From positions 1-12,703 of the forward strand of contig JAPTVL010000051.1 of NCBI GenBank assembly GCA_028065725.1: a stretch of 12,703 nucleotides of DNA. Reading direction: 5' to 3'. Every line of letters starts with the position of its first letter. Within the stretch, counting starts at the first letter, position 1. The position numbers were made by a program, and so were the translations under genes. The notes beneath the pieces were generated by a model that was given only the letters and a program-made list of their open reading frames with translations, did no database searches and had not been told where the DNA came from. Of the stretch, positions 6,982 to 12,703 are shown one piece after another. The stretch is from Betaproteobacteria bacterium (GTDB lineage Bacteria > Pseudomonadota > Gammaproteobacteria > Burkholderiales > Rhodocyclaceae).

Positions 6982-7389
6982 TCAGCGGCAGCAGCCGCGA
7001 GTCGTCGCCGCCGTGCGGTGGCCGAGGCCGGCGAGATAGCCCTTGTGCTGCGCGAACGCAAGGAAGGACTGCACGCTGCGCTGTCGGACCAGCATGACGA
7101 GGTCCCATCGTTCTGACTCGGGGCCGATCAGCCACGAACCGCCTTGTCCCAGAAGAAGTAGCTCACCGCCGCTGTCCCGAAGAAAGGGCAGCGTGTGTTG
7201 AATGTATCGGTCGAAGGCCTCGGCGCCGCTGATGGGTGCGGTCGGCGCCAGTTCGGGGGTGGCCGTGTAGTCAGCCACCTCACGCAGGTGCAACAGGTTC
7301 AGCATAATGACCTCCCCAGACGGGCCGCGCATGACGAAATCGCGGCCAGCCTGTTGTGTTGGAGAAAGATGGCGGATGGACGCAGTCAT
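6982..7389 (-). CDS. DUF1330-like dimeric alpha/beta-barrel protein, frameshifted near the C-terminus
   Basis: A 135-residue protein that resembles DUF1330: EVIMLNLLHLREVADY strand, then an AFDRYIQHTLPFLRDSGGEL helix-strand, LIGPESERWDLVMLVRQRSV and FLAFAQHKGYLAGLGHRTAA. Such proteins form ferredoxin-like dimeric barrels; function here is unknown. The final residues TTRGCCR look wrong. One base added near 7007 gives HRTAADDSRLLPL, the ending I expect for the family, and that frame stops at a TGA overlapping the hydrolase ATG. ATG 7389 overlaps the DUF2239 stop (ATGA), which fixes the start; the frame upstream to 7452 lies inside the previous gene. Confidence 0.75.
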   Translation of the reverse strand: MTASIRHLSPTQQAGRDFVMRGPSGEVIMLNLLHLREVADYTATPELAPTAPISGAEAFDRYIQHTLPFLRDSGGELLLLGQGGSWLIGPESERWDLVMLVRQRSVQSFLAFAQHKGYLAGLGHRTAATTRGCCR

Positions 7390-8003
7390 AAGGTCACCCC
7401 GTCGTCCTTGAATGCCAGCCGCAGCGCATATTCCCGCACGTCGGTAGGCCATGCGGCCGTGAACTCGCTCATCCGAAGGCCATCGTTGGCGAACAACGCC
7501 CGCGTCGCCTCTTCGAAGCCAGGCAGGTCACCTGCCATCGCCGACATGAAGTGATAGGCGCGTTCCTGCGCTTGACGCTGCCTACTCTTGGCAGAGCCGG
7601 TGCGGCGAGCCTCCTCGACAAGCTTGCGCAGTGCAACGGACGCGCCGCCAGGCTGCGCAGCCAGCCATTCCCAGTGGCGGGGCAGCAGTGTGACTTCGCG
7701 CGCAACCACGCCCAGACGCGGCCGACCGCGTCCTCTGGGCTCGGTCGGCTCGACCGACGCTGTCTCGGTGCAAGGCGCGGCTGAGACCGGCTCTGGGGTC
7801 GCCAGACGTGCGGCGATGTCGGCCTCAGAGCCGCGCGTGTCTACGTCGACGACCCGGCCTGTCGCATCGTCGAAAACCAGTACCGGCCCGTCGACCGCGC
7901 TTTCGAGGGCGCGGCGAACAGCCAGCACATTGCCAAGTAACGGCCCGGCGGCAATGCGCCGATGACCGGCAAAACTCGTGTAGGTGCGTAGGGTGTGATC
8001 CAT
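7386..8003 (-). CDS. DUF2239 family protein
   Basis: A 205-residue protein of the DUF2239 family. The N-terminus TYTSFAGHRRIAAGPL, the VLVFDDATGRVVDVD segment, a variable proline/threonine-rich linker and the strongly conserved RGRPRLGVVAREVTLLPRHW and WLAAQPGGASVALRKLVEEA blocks are all present. A basic, HTH-like C-terminal half suggests nucleic-acid binding, but the family has no established function that I can name. First gene of a three-gene operon; the stop overlaps the next ATG. The ATG at 8003 has no clear ribosome binding site and lies six bases after a likely -10, which suggests a leaderless message. Confidence 0.85.
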   Translation of the reverse strand: MDHTLRTYTSFAGHRRIAAGPLLGNVLAVRRALESAVDGPVLVFDDATGRVVDVDTRGSEADIAARLATPEPVSAAPCTETASVEPTEPRGRGRPRLGVVAREVTLLPRHWEWLAAQPGGASVALRKLVEEARRTGSAKSRQRQAQERAYHFMSAMAGDLPGFEEATRALFANDGLRMSEFTAAWPTDVREYALRLAFKDDGVTL

Positions 8004-8047
8004 CCTGATATATTACCCGGATATAAATAGATGTCAATATGACCCGG
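8004..8047 (-). promoter_or_regulatory. Promoter of the DUF2239 operon
   Basis: On the minus strand TTGACA (8037-8032), a 16-base spacer and TAATAT (8015-8010) stand six bases before ATG 8003. ACCCGG occurs twice on the plus strand, at 8015-8020 next to the -10 and at 8042-8047 upstream of the -35, the latter within the palindrome ACCCGGGT; these could be regulator half-sites. Promoter is well formed; operator role is inference. Confidence 0.6.
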
Positions 8048-8310
8048 GTGAAAATCAAGGCGGATGGACCAGTGCCGCCATTCCGAGCCGCTGGGCTCGG
8101 CTCCGTTGAGCCGTGACTTCGAACTGCGACGTGGGCAGCGCTCTAGACTGTCCGGGGAACACGTACCCGGAAGCAGCCCGCTGTAACCGACAGCTTGTGG
8201 CCGCCAGCCGCCGTCCAACCTACTGCCGCACATTGGCAGAGACCTGACGGATTATCAGGGGGAATCTGGCCATCCTCCACTCTCCGAATCGGGGCGATTT
8301 CCGTCGCCTA
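8048..8310. other. Noncoding stretch before repeat B
   Basis: No credible gene. It holds a perfect 7-bp hairpin, CCGAGCC (8083-8089) with GGCTCGG (8094-8100), not followed by a T-run, and GC-rich sequence whose tail (about 8190-8310) looks to me like a widespread intergenic repeat that continues into repeat B. The part before 8311 has only faint counterpart upstream of copy A. Confidence 0.4.
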
Positions 8311-8590
8311 CCAATGCCGCAATCCAACCGCTTGATTCGTTCGTGCGTAACTCGTTGATCTATATGGTTGTGATTTGTGACCTTTGCGGACTTCGGGCAT
8401 GTTTTCGTGAGCGCTGCCGGAGAGAAGAATGGCCTGAGAGAGCGAAAAGTGGCCTGAAACGGGCTGGATGGTCGACCGGTGAAGTCAGCAGGCGTTCGCA
8501 GGAACCCGCACGAGTACGCGGGAGTTGGCGCGATCAGGCAAGAAAAAACCCCAACCGAGAACGGTTGGGGTTTCGATATTGGTGGTGGGG
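8311..8590 (+). repeat. Long diverged direct repeat, copy B
   Basis: Same orientation and block order as 1281-1560: GCAATCCAACCGCTTGA near 8322, ACCTTTGCGGACTT near 8379, CAGGAACCCGCACGAG near 8499, GCGCGATCAGGCAAG, then the terminator and ATTGGTGGTG (8578-8587). The two copies bracket about 7 kb. After ATTGGTGGTG copy B diverges from copy A for about 200 bases. Confidence 0.8.
8546..8573. terminator. Rho-independent (bidirectional) terminator in repeat B
   Basis: AAACCCCAACCG (8546-8557), AGAA loop, CGGTTGGGGTTT (8562-8573); stem and loop are identical to copy A except for one fewer A-T pair. Conservation of the hairpin against a diverged background suggests selection on it. Confidence 0.85.
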
Positions 8591-8840
8591 TGGCAGCCCG
8601 CGCCAAACGCCGTTGAAAAGACATGTTACCGGCGTCCCGGTAAGTCGATAAGTCCTGATGGCTACTTCGAAAAGCGGGGGTTGACAGGTCGGGATCGGCC
8701 GATGTTCAAGCGATTTTTTCTCGTGGATCGGTCGCCGGAAAGGCTGCTCAACCTCGTCTGCTTTCCAGGGGTGGTTCAATTCCCAAACGCGGAATCGAAC
8801 CGGCGTCCGTCACTCCGTGGAGTCGTGCCAGCGGGCCCAT
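8591..8840. other. Noncoding stretch with tRNA-T-arm-like motif
   Basis: No gene. At 8791-8812 the sequence GGAATCGAACCGGCGTCC and four further bases repeat the motif found at 1565-1586 just after copy A, with two mismatches; read on the minus strand it contains GGTTCGATTCC, the form of a tRNA T-arm. In copy A this motif is a few bases from ATTGGTGGTG; here it is about 200 bases away, so the interval is an insertion here or a deletion there. Confidence 0.4.
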
Positions 8841-9305
8841 TCATTCGTACCCCATATTGAGCGCCTGGGCTTGCTCAACCAGTGCATCGAGGGCCTTGCT
8901 ACGCTCAGCATCAATGCGCTCTTTATACGCAATCACATCCTGATAGCGGACGCGGCGATGGGTGCCGATCTTGTGGAACGGGATCTCGCCGCGCTCCAGC
9001 AACTGCACGAGGAACGGCCGCGAGACGTTGAGCACATCCGCCGCGTCCTGGGTCGTCAGTTCGGCGTGGATCGGGATGACGCTGACCGCGTTGCCCTCGC
9101 CGATTTCGGTCAGGACGTCCACGAGCAGCCGCAGCGCCGACACCGGGACGCGGACAGGGTGGGCTGCGCCTTTGTCGTCGAAGATTTCGATCTGCTGGGT
9201 TTCCGCACGAGTCTGCAGGTAGGCAGACAGCGCCCGGCCGCTCTCGCGGGCGATGGCGACTTCTTCGGCCGTCGGCAACGAATGAGTGGGAGAGAGTGTG
9301 GTCAT
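8841..9305 (-). CDS. Excisionase-family HTH antitoxin, orphan
   Basis: A 154-residue protein with an N-terminal helical/strand part and a HTH_17 (MerR/excisionase-like) domain at about residues 84-130: LTTQDAADVLNVSRPFLVQL, LERGEIPFHKIGTHRRVRY, QDVIAYKERID. Proteins of this exact layout normally precede a PIN-domain ribonuclease toxin and act as its antitoxin and repressor. Here the stop overlaps an ATG (ATGA at 8844-8841), as if for such a partner, but that frame reads MNGPAGTTPRSDGRRFDSAF and stops, with no PIN motif. So the toxin seems lost. AGGAGG (9316-9311) stands 5 bases before the start codon. Divergent from the fic gene. The family call is confident, the TA history is inference. Confidence 0.85.
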   Translation of the reverse strand: MTTLSPTHSLPTAEEVAIARESGRALSAYLQTRAETQQIEIFDDKGAAHPVRVPVSALRLLVDVLTEIGEGNAVSVIPIHAELTTQDAADVLNVSRPFLVQLLERGEIPFHKIGTHRRVRYQDVIAYKERIDAERSKALDALVEQAQALNMGYE

Positions 9306-9344
9306 GGCAGCCTCCTGGAAGCTTCAAACAGCGTCATGGGATGG

Positions 9345-9374
9345 AGTATAACCGAAATAAACAAAAATTCGCAA
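9345..9374 (-). promoter_or_regulatory. Putative promoter of the orphan antitoxin gene
   Basis: On the minus strand TTGCGA (9374-9369), an 18-base spacer and TATACT (9350-9345) precede the AGGAGG ribosome binding site. The -10 is good and the -35 partial. Confidence 0.4.
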
Positions 9375-9490
9375 TATCAGAAATGAGCGTGGTCTTGCCG
9401 GGCAGACAACCAAAAGGACACCCATTTACACCCATTCCGGAGGTGTGGCCCAGGCAGCGGCACCCTACTTGCGCGAATGGAGCTCGCTTT

Positions 9491-9553
9491 CACCGCATCC
9501 TGTGCGGTGAATATCTTGCGCATGCGGAGAATGCAGTCCATAATCTCCGCATG
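9491..9553 (+). promoter_or_regulatory. fic promoter/start region with two palindromes
   Basis: Two perfect inverted repeats: CACCGCA-tcctg-TGCGGTG (9491-9509), and CATGCGGAGA (9521-9530) with TCTCCGCATG (9544-9553), whose last three bases are the fic start codon. The four arms share the half-site TGCGG(T/A)G; TGCGGTGAAT (9503-9512) and TGCGGAGAAT (9523-9532) are 20 bases apart, about two helical turns. A promoter TTGCGC (9516-9521), 17-base spacer, CATAAT (9539-9544) would start the mRNA at about the ATG. Likely operator, or an RNA hairpin that hides the start codon. Confidence 0.55.
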
Positions 9554-10675
9554 AAGAGCGGCGATTGCAAATACATCTGGCAGGCCAGTGACTGGCCGAA
9601 CTGGCGCTTCGACCTGGCGGCGCTGGCTGGTCCCATGGCCGAGGTCAGTCGCGCCCAGGGGCTCTTGATGGGGCGCCTGGCCGACGTGGGCATGGCCCTG
9701 CGCGATCAGGCGAGCCTTGCGGCGCTCACCGAGGACGTGGTCAAGACCAGCGAGATCGAGGGTGAGCATCTCAATGTCGAATCCGTGCGCTCGTCCATCG
9801 CCCGTAGGCTGGGCGTGGACATCGGTGCCCTGGCCCCGGTGGATCGGCACGTCGAAGGCGTGGTCGAGATGGTGCTCGATGCCACCGCCAACTGTCATGC
9901 GCCGGTGTCGCGGGAGCGTCTGTTCGGCTGGCATGCCGCGCTGTTTCCCACCGGCTACTCCGGTCTTTCCAAGATCAAGGTCGGCGGCTGGCGCGATGAT
10001 GCCAGCGGCCCGATGCAGGTGGTGTCCGGTTCCATCGGCCGGCAACGGGTGCATTTCGAGGCGCCGCCTGCCGATCGTCTGGAGGCCGAAACCAGCCGAT
10101 TTCTCGACTGGCTGAATGGCGCATCGAACGAACCGCCTCTGCTCAAAGCCGGCCTCGGCCATCTGTGGTTCGTCACCTTGCACCCGTTCGATGACGGCAA
10201 TGGCCGTATCGCCCGGGCCATCGGCGATTTGCTGCTGGCGCGTGCCGACGGTAGTCCGCAGCGTTTCTACAGTTTATCGGCGCAGATCCAGCGCGAACGC
10301 GAGGCCTACTACGACATCCTGGAGCGGACGCAGAAGCGGTCGATGGACGTCGCCGAGTGGCTCGCCTGGTTCCTCGATACCCTCCATCGCGCCGTCGATC
10401 AGGCACAACACACGCTCGACGCCGTGCTGACCAAGACGCGCTTTTGGCAGCGCTGGGCGACTACACCGTTGAACGAGCGACAGGTGAAGCTGCTCAATCG
10501 GCTGCTCGACGGCTTCGAAGGCAAGCTCACCAGCAGCAAGTGGGCGGCCATTGCCAAGTGTTCGCCGGACACGGCCCTGCGCGACATCAACGACCTGCTT
10601 GCGCGGGGCGTGCTGCGGAAATCGGATGCGGGCGGGCGCAGTACCAGCTACGAGCTGAACGATCTGTCGGAGTAG
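9551..10675 (+). CDS. Fic family AMP-transferase (class II, DUF4172 N-terminus)
   Basis: A 374-residue Fic protein, which transfers AMP (or another nucleotide part) to target protein side chains. The N-terminus YIWQASDWPNWRFD begins a DUF4172 domain. T66-x3-E70-G71 in KTSEIEGEHL matches the inhibitory helix motif (S/T)xxxE(G/N), placed before the Fic core, so it is a self-inhibited class II enzyme. The catalytic loop HPFDDGNGR is intact at residues 211-219 with H211. The flap region RVHFEAPPADRL lies upstream, and a winged-helix C-terminus (LNERQVKLLNRLLDGFEGK to the end) suggests DNA binding and autoregulation. I start at ATG 9551, where homologues begin; the frame extends to 9296 but that part is not Fic-like and runs antisense into the HTH gene. 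No ribosome binding site is visible, in keeping with a leaderless start. Confidence 0.9.
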   Translation: MKSGDCKYIWQASDWPNWRFDLAALAGPMAEVSRAQGLLMGRLADVGMALRDQASLAALTEDVVKTSEIEGEHLNVESVRSSIARRLGVDIGALAPVDRHVEGVVEMVLDATANCHAPVSRERLFGWHAALFPTGYSGLSKIKVGGWRDDASGPMQVVSGSIGRQRVHFEAPPADRLEAETSRFLDWLNGASNEPPLLKAGLGHLWFVTLHPFDDGNGRIARAIGDLLLARADGSPQRFYSLSAQIQREREAYYDILERTQKRSMDVAEWLAWFLDTLHRAVDQAQHTLDAVLTKTRFWQRWATTPLNERQVKLLNRLLDGFEGKLTSSKWAAIAKCSPDTALRDINDLLARGVLRKSDAGGRSTSYELNDLSE

Positions 10676-10758
10676 TCACGTCTTCTGGAATTGACTTGGC
10701 TCGCGGGCGGAACAGCGCCTTCATGGACTCCTGCCAACTCATTCGGAAGGAGACCAAG

Positions 10759-10778
10759 ATGGAAGTCGTTCACCTCAG
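10759..10778 (+). pseudogene. 5' stub of a gene interrupted by the IS5-type element
   Basis: GGAAGGAG about 6 bases before ATG 10759 gives a strong start reading MEVVHL, after which the sequence enters the IS5-type left end and stops within eight codons. I take it as a gene start cut off by the insertion. IS110-type transposases often begin MEVV/MEVI, so it may be an older insertion sequence, but six residues are too few to decide. Confidence 0.35.
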
Positions 10779-10798
10779 GGCACCTCGAAAAACCTGCT
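10777..10798 (+). repeat. Probable left terminal repeat of the IS5-type element
   Basis: AGGGCACCTCGAAAAACC (10777-10794) stands about 60-80 bases before the transposase start, breaks the upstream reading frame and has the look of IS5-type ends. The matching right end is not in the window, so the exact limit and target duplication cannot be checked. Confidence 0.4.
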
Positions 10799-10854
10799 GT
10801 TGAGGTCTTGTCGTGATAAAATCGGGACAAACGGACAGAGGCGAGGGCCGGGAC

Positions 10855-11304
10855 ATGAAGCTACGGAAGAGCGCGATCAAGGCCGACCTGTTTGGGGCGG
10901 AGGCGCACCGGAAGAAGCTCGATCAGTTGGGGGATCCCCTGGTGCGGATCGGTAGCCATATCGACTTTACCGCGCTGGCGTCCGAGGTGGATCGGGTCGC
11001 GCCGCGTCCGGTCAGTTTGCAAGGTGGCCGCCCGCCCTACCCGACGGAAACCATGGTGCGGATCCTGGTGCTCAAGCGCCTGTACAACCTGTCCGATGAG
11101 CAGATGGAGTATCAGATGCTCGATCGGCGCAGCTATCAACGCTTCTGTGGTCTGCTGGATGCGGCCAATCTGCCGGATCGCACGACCCTCTGGACCTTTG
11201 AGAATCGGATCGGCGCCGCCGGTGCACAAGCCTTGTTCTCTGCCGTCGAACAGCAACTCCTGAAGCATGGCTATGTGGCCCGGGGGGTGCCCCTATGTCT
11301 TTAG
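10855..11304 (+). pseudogene. IS5 family transposase, truncated N-terminal part
   Basis: The frame encodes the start of an IS5-type transposase: KADLFGAEAHRKKLDQLGDP, GGRPPYPTETMVRILVLKRL, YNLSDEQMEYQMLDRRSYQR and RTTLWTFENRIG, the DUF772-type N-terminal domain. About 143 native residues are kept. At VARG (around 11284) the match breaks, and VPLCL-stop comes from the adjoining IS110 end. The DDE catalytic core is missing, so the enzyme is dead. The rest may lie beyond the right window edge if the IS110 insertion was simple. ATG 10855 is chosen because family members start MKLRKS-like; an upstream start at 10813 lies in the leader. Confidence 0.85.
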
Positions 11305-12510
11305 TCAAGCGTTAATCGTGGGAGCCGCATGGTAGAAGCTACCATCACGCAGCATCGCAAAGAGCACATCGCAGCGCCGGCGCGCGAGCGCGATGAGCGC
11401 CTGGTTGTGGCGTTTGCCCTGTTGGATCTTGCGTTCGTAGTAGGCACGGGATACCGGATCGCGAAGCGCCGCGAAGGCCGAGAGGAACAAGGTGCGCTTC
11501 AAGACCTTGTTCCCGCGCCGGGAAGGATGTTCACCGCGAATGGAACTGCCGGAGCGGCGCGTGACCGGGGCGAGCCCTGCATAGGCCGCCAGATGCGCCG
11601 AGGAGGCAAAGGGTCGGGTAGTCACCTCGGTGAGGAGTCTCGCTGCCGTCCTGACGCCGACCCCCGGCATGCTCATCAGGACCGCGGCAAGAGGGTGCGC
11701 GTTGACACGCCGCTCCACTTCCCGGGCGAGCTCCTCACGCTGGCGGCGCAAGGTGGCGAGCTGCTCGGCAAGTCGCGGCAGGACAAGTTCCACGGCTTGC
11801 GTGCCGGGCACGACGACCGTCTGTTCACGCAACGCCCGATGGATCTCAGCGGCAAACGTCCTGGCAAGCCGCGGTGCGAGCCTCGCGAGAAAGACCGCCA
11901 GGCGCTTCTCGCTCACCGCCGACAGCGCGGCCGGAGAAGGATATTTCTGCAGCAGCGCGAGCAGCGCCGGGTGGTCGAGCCGAGGCCCCAACACCCGCTC
12001 GAGTGCCGGATGAATCTGCGTCAGCAGCCCCCGGATGCGGTTACTCACCTGGGTGATTTCCTGGGCCAGGTCATCGTCAAAGCCGCACAGCAATGTGAGT
12101 TCCGAGAGCGCTTCATCGGTCTTCGGCAGCGCGCGCAGGGCATGCGGCATCGAGCGCGCGGCCTCGGCGATGATGGCGGCATCGCGCGCATCGGTCTTCG
12201 CTTCACCGGCATGGAGATCAGCGATGCGCCGCATCGCCAGCCCCGGCAGATAGGCGACTTCAATGCCTTCGGCCCGGGCGAGCGTCACGGGCAGTGCCCC
12301 GATCGTGGCCGGCTGATCGACCACCAACAGAATGCTGCCTCGGGCTTTGAGTTCCGCGATAAGTGCCCTGAGCTTCGCCTCGTCATTGGGCAGGGTTTTG
12401 TCGAACAGCCGCTTGCCCGACCGATCCACGGCCACCGCGTGATGCCCGCCTTTGCCGACGTCGACCCCGATAAACACATCGATTCCATCCTGTTGCAGCG
12501 TGCTTTCCAT
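11305..12510 (-). CDS. IS110 family transposase (DEDD recombinase)
   Basis: A 401-residue intact transposase. The N-terminal RuvC-like domain has FIGVDVGKGGHHAVAV with D17, VVDQPATIGA as the second acidic position (Asp rather than the usual Glu, as in a subgroup), and AGEAKTDARDAAIIAEAAR with the last two aspartates. A coiled-coil middle leads to the Transposase_20 domain: MSMPGVGVRTAARLLTEV, FASSAHLAAYAGLAPVTRRS, GSSIRGEHPSRRGNKVLKR, with the serine region that forms the covalent DNA link in IS621. These enzymes work with a bridge RNA encoded by the element. Start ATG 12510 follows GGAGGG by about 5 bases; the frame upstream to 12603 is leader. Confidence 0.93.
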   Translation of the reverse strand: MESTLQQDGIDVFIGVDVGKGGHHAVAVDRSGKRLFDKTLPNDEAKLRALIAELKARGSILLVVDQPATIGALPVTLARAEGIEVAYLPGLAMRRIADLHAGEAKTDARDAAIIAEAARSMPHALRALPKTDEALSELTLLCGFDDDLAQEITQVSNRIRGLLTQIHPALERVLGPRLDHPALLALLQKYPSPAALSAVSEKRLAVFLARLAPRLARTFAAEIHRALREQTVVVPGTQAVELVLPRLAEQLATLRRQREELAREVERRVNAHPLAAVLMSMPGVGVRTAARLLTEVTTRPFASSAHLAAYAGLAPVTRRSGSSIRGEHPSRRGNKVLKRTLFLSAFAALRDPVSRAYYERKIQQGKRHNQALIALARRRCDVLFAMLRDGSFYHAAPTINA

Positions 12511-12690
12511 GGAAACCCTCCTTGTGTCCGGATTCCTTGCATGGCCAGTGTGCCTCTTTGGCAGTGCGTCTCGGCATCCATGTTGCAGGCGGCCTCGAAC
12601 CACTTCCGGGCCGAACCCCTATCAGCGATGATGCACTGCCTGCCCGACCCGGTGACAACACCCCCCGGATCATGGTCGACTGGGGGCGGC
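12511..12690 (-). ncRNA. Candidate bridge RNA in the IS110 leader
   Basis: IS110 elements carry a structured bridge RNA in the noncoding end upstream of the transposase. Here the leader has no ORF and shows an 8-bp inverted repeat, GGCAGTGC (12560-12567) and GCACTGCC (12633-12640), enclosing about 65 bases that themselves contain a GGCC...GGCC stem and repeated GTTCG. That is the stem-with-large-internal-loop plan of such RNAs. Ends are guessed and no pairing to a target or donor site could be tested. Confidence 0.45.
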
Positions 12691-12703
12691 AATCATGCCG
12701 GGC

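Larger units (their letters stand above)
11285..12703 (-). mobile_element. IS110 family insertion sequence
   Basis: The element covers the transposase gene and its leader. Its low-coordinate end is at about 11285, where the IS5 coding sequence breaks, leaving only some 20 bases after the transposase stop, as is usual for the short end of IS110 elements. The other end is at or beyond the window edge; I see no return to IS5 coding sequence. CCGGGGGGTG near 12673 on the minus strand is the inverse of CACCCCCCGG near 11287, possibly short terminal repeats or chance in G-rich sequence. Confidence 0.75.

Noticed and set aside
6111..7097. 328-codon plus-strand frame
   Set aside because: Antisense of the alpha/beta hydrolase, rich in Arg/His/Gln as expected of a shadow frame in GC-rich DNA; no domain.
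9296..9550. Upstream extension of the fic frame
   Set aside because: Overlaps the start of the divergent HTH gene, lacks Fic-like sequence and crosses the promoter palindromes.
9377..10183. 268-codon minus-strand frame
   Set aside because: Antisense of fic; no motif and fic has an intact catalytic loop on the other strand.

Overview
The window is a GC-rich accessory region of a proteobacterium, probably beta- or gammaproteobacterial. That placing rests on base composition and on the gene families present (AbiE, TacAT, DUF2239, the DUF2924/recombinase module, IS5 and IS110); no core gene is here to fix it. The region is a mosaic of toxin-antitoxin (TA) modules, one small enzyme operon, a serine-recombinase module, gene remnants and nested insertion sequences.

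Layout, left to right. An AbiE type IV TA operon (minus strand) runs off the left edge (1-1203) behind an inverted repeat that covers its promoter. Next is repeat copy A (about 1281-1560), ending in a strong hairpin terminator and a degenerate tRNA 3'-end-like sequence. A TacA/TacT-type TA pair (RHH antitoxin and GNAT acetyltransferase toxin, 1819-2576) has its own promoter. Two gene stubs follow: a start without a body (minus strand) and a body without a start (plus strand). A four-gene recombinase module (3339-5830: small ORF, DUF2924, large serine recombinase with a one-base frameshift, HTH protein) is packed with overlapping stop/start codons.

A minus-strand operon (8003-6054) encodes a DUF2239 protein, a DUF1330-like protein and an alpha/beta hydrolase. 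The second gene seems to have lost one base near its 3' end; restoring it recreates an ATGA overlap with the hydrolase. Repeat copy B (about 8311-8590) lies in the same orientation as copy A with the same terminator, so the two copies bracket about 7 kb as direct repeats.

Right of copy B is an orphan excisionase-type HTH antitoxin (9305-8841, minus) whose expected PIN-toxin partner is missing exactly after its stop codon. Divergent from it is a class II Fic AMP-transferase (9551-10675) whose start codon lies inside a perfect inverted repeat. The right end is nested insertion sequences: an interrupted ORF with a good ribosome binding site, an IS5-type element inserted into it, and an IS110-family element (minus strand) that cuts the IS5 transposase and carries a structured 5' leader that may be its bridge RNA.

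The points most worth following up are the paired direct repeats with tRNA-like ends around TA and recombinase cargo, the antitoxin that lost its toxin next to an autonomous Fic gene with an unusual palindromic start region, three promoters placed as if for leaderless mRNAs, and the candidate bridge RNA. I see no clearly new defence system, CRISPR array or rRNA.
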